A DNA stretch of 64,000 nucleotides from Phycisphaerales bacterium (lineage in GTDB: Bacteria > Planctomycetota > Phycisphaerae > Phycisphaerales > UBA1924), in NCBI GenBank assembly GCA_029260265.1, contig JAJDDO010000019.1, positions 124,001 through 188,000 of the forward strand, read 5' to 3'. Position 1 is the first letter of the stretch. Every line of letters begins with the position of its first letter. Below, piece by piece: positions 21,170 through 29,526 of this stretch. The notes under the pieces were generated by a model. That model ran no database searches. It was not told the DNA's origin and saw only the letters and a program-made list of their open reading frames with translations. A program made the position numbers and the translations under genes.

Positions 21170-22378
21170 TCAGTTTTTAGAGCAGGTGGTAGTTTCTGAT
21201 AAGGCAGAGTTCTTCGAACATTTTGGTCCGACTAGTCTATACAGTTTCATTATCACCTCATCCAATCGCTCCCAATCACGCTCAGCATAATGACGCTTCA
21301 AGCCCTTCTCAGAATGACCCAAGAACATCTCAGTAACGGCAGGATCAATGACCTCAATCTCCGACGCAGCAGTCTTCCTCAAGGAGTAGAAGCCACGATG
21401 ATTTGATATCTTGGTCTTCTTCATCAATCGAAAGAAGGCTGAACGGATGGCATCAGTTCGCTTGAACTTGTCATCAACAAAGTATTCACGGACGAGTGGG
21501 TGACCTGATTTGGACAGGAAGACTCGGTCGTTTGGCTTGCTATCAAGATTGCCATGAAGCTTCAGCATCTCAACAGCCATAGGCCAAAGTTTGAACTCGC
21601 AATGCACGCCGGTTTTCGTTCTCTTCCGAACGATTCTTCCAGGTTCGATTGATACCTCTCCAACCCGAAGATCCGAGATATCCGCTTGACCCATACCGCA
21701 GTTGAGACCAAGCAGCATGAACATCTTGGTTCTCTCGCTTGCTGCTAAGTAGAGGGTGTGTATCTCTTCCCGAGAAAATCTATTGACGATTGGTTCTGGG
21801 ATTGTGATTCTTGAATATTGGCCTAGGTTGCGAGGAAGATTCTCTATCAAGGCCATCTGGTATCCCCACTTGATCATCAGCTTGACAATGTCCAATCTTG
21901 ACTTTGCTGTCCAGGGCGAAATCGATTTGTCGGTTGCCGCTGATATCGGTAACGACAAGGTGTAGTTCCTGTAGTCATCAAGATGCATCTCATTCAGCTT
22001 TGTCAATGGCAAATCTGTTTGGAGATAGTCAACGAAATGGCAAACAGAAATTCTGATCTTCTCGAACCATGTCGCAGAGATGTCGCCTCGTTCATATCTG
22101 GTAAAGCAACTTTGCAAATACTTCTCGCCGAAATCTTCAACAGTCAGCTTCGCTACTTTGATCTCGATTGGTTGTTTGGTTTGGATTTCCTCTACGAAAT
22201 TGAGGTATCGCAGTTCTGCATCTTTGTAGGATCGGTTCACGCTCTTTGGATTCACAGATCCGAAGTATCGCATCTTGCCATCGATCTGCTTGCGCCATCG
22301 CATGTCGGTTGATTTGGTGAGGATTCGTTTGGCTGGCATTGGGTTCTCTCGTATTGGTCGGGCATTCACAGGAGTCAT
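21170..22378 (-). CDS. Phage-type tyrosine recombinase/integrase
   Basis: LLGLNCGMGQADISDLRVGEV, HRGFYSLRKTAASEIE, FLGHSEKGLKRHYAERDW. Confidence 0.85.
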   Translation of the reverse strand: MTPVNARPIRENPMPAKRILTKSTDMRWRKQIDGKMRYFGSVNPKSVNRSYKDAELRYLNFVEEIQTKQPIEIKVAKLTVEDFGEKYLQSCFTRYERGDISATWFEKIRISVCHFVDYLQTDLPLTKLNEMHLDDYRNYTLSLPISAATDKSISPWTAKSRLDIVKLMIKWGYQMALIENLPRNLGQYSRITIPEPIVNRFSREEIHTLYLAASERTKMFMLLGLNCGMGQADISDLRVGEVSIEPGRIVRKRTKTGVHCEFKLWPMAVEMLKLHGNLDSKPNDRVFLSKSGHPLVREYFVDDKFKRTDAIRSAFFRLMKKTKISNHRGFYSLRKTAASEIEVIDPAVTEMFLGHSEKGLKRHYAERDWERLDEVIMKLYRLVGPKCSKNSALSETTTCSKN

Positions 22379-22412
22379 GGAGTGATTCAAAGTCAAGCCA
22401 GATTTGCGGCGA

Positions 22413-22736
22413 TCATTTCTTTGAGCGCATAAATCTTCGGCCATTGATGGTCACAGAAGGTTTGTGAGCATCTGGTGAGGCCACGTGAACAGTTCGATGT
22501 TCCTCTATCCATGTGTCAAGGTCCTTGCGAGCAACGAGCGTCATGGGGCGTGCGCCATGCCCCTGAGGTCTGATGGTGGGGAGTTTCTCAGACTCAATCC
22601 AACGACCTACCGTCTTCCGACTGACGCCGCAAAGCGCAGCCACATCAGGCACTGTCAGCAGGATTTGCTCGCCGATGCTTTGGCATGGCTGGGGGCCATT
22701 CTTTCGGTAGTCGGGATGCATTGCGGCGGAAGTCAT
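22413..22736 (-). CDS. MerR/AlpA-like helix-turn-helix protein (excisionase-like)
   Basis: LTVPDVAALCGVSRKTVGRWIESEKLPTIRPQGHG. Confidence 0.75.
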   Translation of the reverse strand: MTSAAMHPDYRKNGPQPCQSIGEQILLTVPDVAALCGVSRKTVGRWIESEKLPTIRPQGHGARPMTLVARKDLDTWIEEHRTVHVASPDAHKPSVTINGRRFMRSKK

Positions 22737-22915
22737 AGCGAGTTCTGAGCGTCAGTTCCTATAGTGTCTCAAACGGCGGTTTCGGCTTATTGGAGTTCAA
22801 ATCATGGGTTTGGTCTGCGCCCAGCCATAGCCGCATCGCGTAGCGATAGCGGCTGGCCAAAGAGAACGACTCTCTGGGGGCTGGAAAGGAAAACAGTGAT
22901 TTGGACTAGCTTGGA

Positions 22916-24253
22916 CTAGGCAGAGACGGATGCATCATCATCTTCAGGCTTGATGCCAGCGACTCGTTCCATGACTTCGCCGATGCGGGAGACACCGAGG
23001 TTGTAGTTGGTCTCATTGGATTCACAATAAATCCATCGGCGGTTGAGTTCGATACAAGCTTCAATCATGGAGCCCGTGCATCCGCAGACATCGATGACAG
23101 TGTCGTCTTCGAATGTGAGTTTCTCAAGGAGGAACTTGCAAATATCTACGGGCTTTTCAAAGAAGTGCCTATCGCCATACTTCCGCTCACCTCTTTGAAC
23201 CTCTCTGTAGAATGACCGCGAAACAGGCTGCTTTTCGTATTCCATGTTGTATTGGAGGGCATTGGCTATGACATTGTCATCAAGGACATCGGTTCGACCT
23301 TTGCCGTTGTAGAAACCTTGAAATGCCTTTCGATTTCGGCCAGCGATCAGGATGCGTTCGGTTTCGTGAGAGAAAGGAATCGCAAAATCTGATGGCTGGG
23401 GCTGAGACTTCTTCCAGTACATCGGAAAAATCGTTCCAAGACCGAGTTCTCGCAATAACGAGATGACTTCTGGGCGGTCGGGTTCGGTTGATGCCTGGAA
23501 GAGTACAAGCTTACCGTTTGGTTTGAGGACTTTGGCGGCTTGACGGATGATATCGAGGGTTAGCGGGAGAGCCATATCTATCGTACTCGAATCACAAGCT
23601 GTCTCTAATCCCTTACTCTCAGGCTCCGCGCATTTACGGTTTTCATTCTTGAAGAATGCTGCATATGGTGGATCAGCATAAACGACATCAATGGATTCTT
23701 TCTCAAGTTTTTCCAGCACATCAAGGCAAGAGAGATTGTGGCAGTTGTTCATCCAATTTGGGTATTCTTTCTTGAGTTGCTCAACTTGCAGTGCACGAGT
23801 CTTTCGATTGTCAACTGTCGCTGCATTTATCCGATCTCTCATTAGTTTTTTAGGGCTTAGCGTTTTCCCCTTATTGATGTGCACGTAATCGATGTAATCG
23901 TCTAAGGAATCTTCTTTGGTCGCAACTTCTGCCTTGATGCAATGATTTCGGCTACGTCTTGCGATTTCGCATTCGTGCCAGGTGACGCCCTTCTTGAGGT
24001 GCTTCTTTCTCTTTGCCGGAGGAAGCGCCTCTGCGGTACTTCTGAGTTGGCTCAGGTAGGAGATGGCGAAGTTCGGTAGGTATTTCTCTCTGAGCTGCTT
24101 GAGCGTCAGAGTTTTACCGCCGACCTTGATAGCGGAGGCTTTGACGAGCAAGTCGCCCGCTTTCCATGCGCCAGATTCGTTGACGGTAAGAAGAGTGTTG
24201 ATCTCTTCACAGAGTTTGAGGACCTTGGCCTCTTGTGTTGCTTTGTCAGCCAT
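22916..24253 (-). CDS. DNA (N6-adenine/N4-cytosine) methyltransferase
   Basis: DVVYADPPYAAFF motif IV, then C-terminal VIDVCGCTGSMIEACIELNRRWIYCE motif I (beta-class order). Confidence 0.8.
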   Translation of the reverse strand: MADKATQEAKVLKLCEEINTLLTVNESGAWKAGDLLVKASAIKVGGKTLTLKQLREKYLPNFAISYLSQLRSTAEALPPAKRKKHLKKGVTWHECEIARRSRNHCIKAEVATKEDSLDDYIDYVHINKGKTLSPKKLMRDRINAATVDNRKTRALQVEQLKKEYPNWMNNCHNLSCLDVLEKLEKESIDVVYADPPYAAFFKNENRKCAEPESKGLETACDSSTIDMALPLTLDIIRQAAKVLKPNGKLVLFQASTEPDRPEVISLLRELGLGTIFPMYWKKSQPQPSDFAIPFSHETERILIAGRNRKAFQGFYNGKGRTDVLDDNVIANALQYNMEYEKQPVSRSFYREVQRGERKYGDRHFFEKPVDICKFLLEKLTFEDDTVIDVCGCTGSMIEACIELNRRWIYCESNETNYNLGVSRIGEVMERVAGIKPEDDDASVSA

Positions 24254-26439
24254 TGGAAAAATACCTTTTTCAATATCGCCACTATTGGCAGTATACCGGA
24301 GAATCGATTTTCACTGGATGCCGTGCCGGTCCATGGCACCCAATATTGGGGAGCATCAACAGATGCAGAGTTTTGAGCGCTCAAATATCCCTTTCAGGCA
24401 CTATTCTGATTGGTTAGCTGGGCGCAGATGAGTGATATTGCCCGTAATGGGCTGGTTTTGGCTATTCATGGGGTACTCAGAAACGGGCGCACATCGATAG
24501 CTCAGACGCATTTGATGCGAATTTGCTGCCTCTATAGAAAGGATGGATGCTTTAGACACTCATAGGCGATCCCGATGTTGTATTCAGGACGCGGATCGGT
24601 CAATCCGTAGAGTGCCTGTTTCGTCTGTTTCTGATTCGTAGCTGATGAGGGGTATTTAGTGAGCCCTATCAGCGACATGAAATGGTCCGCTGAGGACAGC
24701 GTCAGGGCCATTCTTCAGCATTCTTGAAGTGGCCTATAAGGATGGCTCCAATGAGTCCAAATACAGCGTGTGCTTCATTCATGATGGAGTTGGGATTGGT
24801 AACCCGAATGCTCTCAAACAATGGTCTGAGACTCATCTGGTATGAGTCTGAATGGTTCGTCGGGTTGTACTCGGTGTTGTACATTCTCATAATTCGTTGC
24901 TCCTTTGTGAGCTGTTGAACATGGATTGTACAGGATCGAAAAATGGCTTACGGGTGAAGAAAAATGCGGGATAAATATTTAGGCTGAGTAAGTTCAGGAA
25001 TGCTGGAGCTACCTCATCAAGAAAATGGATAGTGTCTGATTCCTCTGTCGGGAAACATGAATTCCATTTGAGCGCGCAAATTTATGAATAGCACCAGACA
25101 TGATTCTGAGTAGATGTACCTTGGCATTGGCAGGAGGAAAGTAGTTTCAATATTCGTGCTCGCTTCGCTCGCATAGCGTTTCCAACTTCGTTGGATCCAC
25201 TATTTACATTTACTTAAAACTTTATAAATCAGTCATAGCCATACCCGTTTCACTTCAATATTGATTTTCCTCTGTTCACGGAGCGAAGCGACTCTTTGAA
25301 GAAATCCAAAGGTGAAATATTATTAGTGGCTCCGATGAAATCGGGGACGATTCGAGTGAGCAAAGCGAGGGAGATGAACCGTTGTACTGATGAGTCATTT
25401 GAGCAAGTGATTCACTAGTCAGTTGAACAAGAATTCCAAAGGTACAGTAGGTATCACAGGGAGTTCTCCCAGAATTAGAGCCACATCACCCTCTGATTTC
25501 CGATTTGGTAATTTTTCATGAGGGGATGGTCATCATCCATTGTTCGCTAAACCGTAGCCTGTATTGATTCCATGTTGTGCGCCAGGCGCGCTAACCCCGT
25601 TGCATGGTGGGGCCGAGGGTGATCTTTCCTCTCGCTTTGCCATCACTGATGATGGTTGCGGCCCCGATACTTTGCTTTCGCTGGTAGCCCTCGGTGCCAA
25701 AGGCTGAGAATTAGTTGTCTATGGTCTTATCGACATCGGAGTACAAAAAAATTATTCATACACTCGATGACTCATCGCATAATAAAAACGCCCGTTGGGT
25801 TTTTGAAGGCTGCAAACCATCTAGTCCCAAGGGCGTTTCTGGATTCAAGAGTTGTTGGATGGATGCAGCCATATATACACATTCGATATTCGACTCTGGT
25901 ACTCCTTCTTGGCATTTGAGTAATCTGAAATAATTCCGGAAGAGATAGAAGTGGGTGCCAGAAAGGGAGCCAAGTTTACAGCGTATGAGTCCCTTGAGAC
26001 AAATACGGGTAGGGGTATGGGTACCGGGTAAGGCTTTGATATCGACAAGGACTCGGATGTGTATTTTCGTTGTTCAAAAATTAAACTGCTACGACTCTAG
26101 GCAAACCTCTACTCAACATTGCTCTCGTAATTGATCGGTGCACATCAAACGGTGTATCCGTTTTCAATATTCTCAAATCTATTATTTCCTGGTCAAACAA
26201 ATCATCACGGAGAACAGAGACGTAGTGGGTTTGGTGGAATTTTCGCATCTTTTTTTAACAAACTATTATGTTCGGTGATTTGAAAAAATGTTCGGTCGTT
26301 CGCTTGTCAATCCTTTCTGTGATGAAAATACAGCTGATTAATATCAGTTGTTCACTTCGACAGTGCGAACAAAAGTCGGTTGCGCCACAGGTAATACACA
26401 TGCAACTAGATGAATGTATTGATGCCTTTAGGAGCCACC

Positions 26440-27426
26440 ATGACAAGTAGAAATTATGATAGTGATGTCTCTCCACAAGTTTTGGACCATTGTATTGGTC
26501 AGAAAAAATTGCTCGCCAAGCTCAAGGTTGCGGTCGAATCGTCCTTCATAGATGGATTGGCTTTGCCTCATACTTTGTTGACTGGCCCTGCTGGAGTTGG
26601 AAAGACAATGCTCAGCCAAGTGCTGGCGAAGGAGATGGCTGGAGAGTTCTTCGAAGCGCTAGGGCAGACCATTACCTCCGTTCAAACACTAAATGGCTTA
26701 TTGATGTGTCCCGTGCTGCCCAACTCTGTTCTCTTCATTGACGAAGCGCATGAACTGAATCCATCCATCCAAGTAGCCCTCTATAAAGCTCTTGAGGAGC
26801 GTTGTGTGTTTGTTGCCAATGAACAGCGGCAAACAGTTCAAAAACTTGATCTGAGACCGTTTACGCTCATCCTGGCGACAACAGATCCGCAGGGGTTATT
26901 GCAGCCGCTTCGAGACAGGATGAAACTTCACTGTCAGCTCCGAAGATATTCAAATGAGGATATCGAGCAAATTCTCGCGCAGAAAATAAGCCAACTCGGA
27001 TGGGCAGTAAGCAGGGACGTTCTTCATCAGATATCTGTTCGCTCCTTCGGTACGCCACGACTTGCACTGAGACTCATGGAATCTATTCGTCGTACTTCGA
27101 GGTCACTCGGAGATACGAATCTGAGTGTCCATCATGCGAAGGTTACATTCGAGGTCGAGGAACTCGATGCGGTTGGGTTGAGTGCTGATGAACGACAGTA
27201 TCTGTCAATCTTATCAGAATCAGGGCGACCGATGAGATTGGGAATTCTTGCTTCAAGGCTTGGACAATCTCCAGAGGCAGTATCGAAAGTTCTTGAGTCC
27301 AACCTTCTATGGCTTGGGTTTATTGATAGGAGTGACCGGGGCCGTAGCTTGACAGCCAAAGGTATCGAGCATGTTCAAGCTTCAAGACATTTGAGCGCTC
27401 AAATTCAAGAAAGAGAATCACAATGA
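26440..27426 (+). CDS. RuvB-like AAA+ ATPase
   Basis: IGQKKLLAKLKVAVESS, TLLTGPAGVGKTMLSQVLAKEM (Walker A), VLFIDEAHELNP (Walker B), ILATTDPQGLLQPLRDRMKL, C-terminal winged helix; start at 26440 preceded by AGGAG. Confidence 0.85.
   Translation: MTSRNYDSDVSPQVLDHCIGQKKLLAKLKVAVESSFIDGLALPHTLLTGPAGVGKTMLSQVLAKEMAGEFFEALGQTITSVQTLNGLLMCPVLPNSVLFIDEAHELNPSIQVALYKALEERCVFVANEQRQTVQKLDLRPFTLILATTDPQGLLQPLRDRMKLHCQLRRYSNEDIEQILAQKISQLGWAVSRDVLHQISVRSFGTPRLALRLMESIRRTSRSLGDTNLSVHHAKVTFEVEELDAVGLSADERQYLSILSESGRPMRLGILASRLGQSPEAVSKVLESNLLWLGFIDRSDRGRSLTAKGIEHVQASRHLSAQIQERESQ
27389..27404. promoter_or_regulatory. 16-bp perfect palindrome ATTTGAGCGCTCAAAT, candidate operator
   Basis: 19 bp upstream of the 27423 start; related copies at 24372 and 25066. 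Confidence 0.4.
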
Positions 27427-27923
27427 GGACTTCAATTCCGAACCGAGCAGGTTTGCTGGATCCGAATCGGCGTGTTGTATTGACCATCTCGGATATGGCT
27501 AGGTTCGTGGGATTGTCTAGGTCGAGGTTCTATGCATTGATGCAGCAAGGAGTATTTCCGATGCCCCTCTATTTGATTGCGACGAAGAGACCATTTTTCG
27601 ATGAACGACTTCGAGATGAGTGCCTGAAAGTTCGGCGAACTGGACTTGGAGTTAACAATCAGCCCATTCTGTTCTACCCACGGCGGGCGGGACCACCAAC
27701 TACTCGGAGCGGTAAATCATCTTTGCGCGGAAAAAAGAAATCCACCACAATCAATCCGAGAGTTCTGAGGCTTATGGAACTACTCAAAGGGTTGGGGATT
27801 GAGAACCCATCGCCTCAATCGGTGACCGCTGCTCTGTCTGAATGCTTCCCAAATGGTGTTGATGACAAAGCCGACCATGAACTCGTTGGTTCTGTTTTCA
27901 GGCACTTGAAGCAGCCACCATGA
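27423..27923 (+). CDS. AlpA-like helix-turn-helix DNA-binding protein
   Basis: VVLTISDMARFVGLSRSRFYALMQQGVFPMPLYLIATKRPFF. Confidence 0.7.
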   Translation: MRTSIPNRAGLLDPNRRVVLTISDMARFVGLSRSRFYALMQQGVFPMPLYLIATKRPFFDERLRDECLKVRRTGLGVNNQPILFYPRRAGPPTTRSGKSSLRGKKKSTTINPRVLRLMELLKGLGIENPSPQSVTAALSECFPNGVDDKADHELVGSVFRHLKQPP

Positions 27924-28047
27924 CAAGATAAGCACGCCAGATAAGAGTCATTATCTAGGGCAACTCTGCTCAATGTCTGCGTTTCTTTTGCTCTATGTCT
28001 GTCTCTAAATCTGTCTCTTTACACCACATAAGGCTAGGAGTAATGCC

Positions 28048-28923
28048 ATGTCAAAATCCGAAAGCGTCCTGTTCGCCAACTTCTTGAGCGTGAACGACTT
28101 CTCTGATCACACCTTCAAAGCCCTTGGTCATGATTTCAAGAAATGGGTTGTGTGGTTTGAGCTAATCAATGAAGAAGAATATGAGAGTCGTCGAGTCACC
28201 ATTCGAGATGTGACGGATTTCAGGAAGCATCTTCGAGAAGAACGAGGTCAAGCTGTGGCGACGGTCAACCGTGCGTTGGTAACCCTGCGAAGATACTTCC
28301 AATTTCTGGTGGAAAGAGAAGTGATAGAAAGCAACCCCACCAAGGGTGTGAAGGAACTTCGGCGTACTCCCATTGCACCGCAAGCCATAGAACGAGCAGC
28401 AATCCGTAGACTACTCAGAGAAGCCTTCGTCCGTGAAGACCACCGTTCTTCCGCAATCCTCGGATTGTTTGTATTCTGTGGCCTGAGACTTAGCGAAGTT
28501 GCAGCACTGCAAATTGGAGACATTGACCTCACGGAACGCCGTGGGTCACTGGTGGTGCGTCATGGCAAGCACAACAAGGAACGTACAGTGCCTGTTCCCA
28601 TTCAATCAAGACGGATGCTCATGGACTATTTGATGAGCAGGCCACCAGCAGACGTTGATTGCCTCTTTATTGGTAGAGGAATCAAACCGCTGGGCATCGA
28701 CGGTGTCCGTTACACAGTGGAAAAGTATGGAATCGCCATTGGTTTAGATATCCATCCTCATGCACTACGACACACCTTTGCGACTCAGTATTTGGAGGCA
28801 AACAACAACGATCTTGTTGGACTGGCGCAGATACTGGGACACGAAAATATCCAGACGACGAGTCGATACACTCAAAGAGGGCAATCACAACTCTCTGCTT
28901 CAAGCGAGTTGATTGCATTTTGA
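28048..28923 (+). CDS. XerC/D-like tyrosine recombinase
   Basis: FCGLRLSEVAALQIGDIDL, HPHALRHTFATQYLEANNNDLVGLAQILGHENIQTTSRYTQRG. Confidence 0.9.
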   Translation: MSKSESVLFANFLSVNDFSDHTFKALGHDFKKWVVWFELINEEEYESRRVTIRDVTDFRKHLREERGQAVATVNRALVTLRRYFQFLVEREVIESNPTKGVKELRRTPIAPQAIERAAIRRLLREAFVREDHRSSAILGLFVFCGLRLSEVAALQIGDIDLTERRGSLVVRHGKHNKERTVPVPIQSRRMLMDYLMSRPPADVDCLFIGRGIKPLGIDGVRYTVEKYGIAIGLDIHPHALRHTFATQYLEANNNDLVGLAQILGHENIQTTSRYTQRGQSQLSASSELIAF

Positions 28924-29205
28924 ATATGCAGAAATCAATCGAAGCCCGATTGGCCTTTGCAGTGGGCTTCTTCGGAGTCCCAATCATCTACCTTCTGACG
29001 AGTAGCGGCTGGTCTGTTGAAGAAGTTGTTCGTGTGCTTGAGATACAGTCATCGTTGTGGCTGTTTGCGTCCAAGTTGCGCTGATGGGACAAAGGAACGC
29101 CACTGACCTAACATAGCGAGTGGTACAGAATATGGGGGCAGGTCACATTCATAACTCGACTTTATTCGAATCGTTTGACCGGTAATGATAATCGATTCAT
29201 CTCGT

Positions 29206-29290
29206 TCAGACCCGCTGCCTGACCCGCTTTGAGTCCAAACGAGTCCACCACAGTCCCTCCGAACCCTCAATAACAGTCTTCAAACGCTTG
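29206..29290 (+). repeat. Right-arm repeat F, 85 bp, copy 1
   Basis: TCAGACCCGCTGCCTGACCCGCTTTGAGTCCAAACGAGTCCACCACAGTCCCTC..CAAACGCTTG; about 84% identical by eye to 32983..33067. Confidence 0.85.
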
Positions 29291-29305
29291 TTTTGAGGTA
29301 TGCAC

Positions 29306-29448
29306 AGGCCGTCACATGGCAGAAGTCGTAGGTTCGAGTCCTATTACGCCCATTTATGTATTCGTTGCAATCCAAATGGTTTGCGGCGTTTTCTGTTTTT
29401 GATAGACAGAGTTGTCTGACCCGCTCAATACAAAAGTCTGACCCGCTA
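29306..29448 (+). repeat. Module G (diverged): different tRNA 3' fragment + TGACCCG words at 29417 and 29439
   Basis: GGCCGTCACATGGCAGAAGTCGTAGGTTCGAGTCCTATTACGCCCA reads as the anticodon-arm to acceptor part of another tRNA; outer words 22 bp apart as in other modules. Confidence 0.7.
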
Positions 29449-29526
29449 GAGGAGCGATTCGATATGCTGGCAACTATCCGCATGTGCTTGAGGAGTTGGT
29501 ACCCAGTTCTTGATTACTGCTTCAGG

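Noticed and set aside
26433-27927. 15-bp direct repeat AGCCACCATGACAAG at the start of the RuvB-like gene and the end of the AlpA-like gene
   Set aside because: Short and partly explained by start/stop context; too little to call a recombination site.
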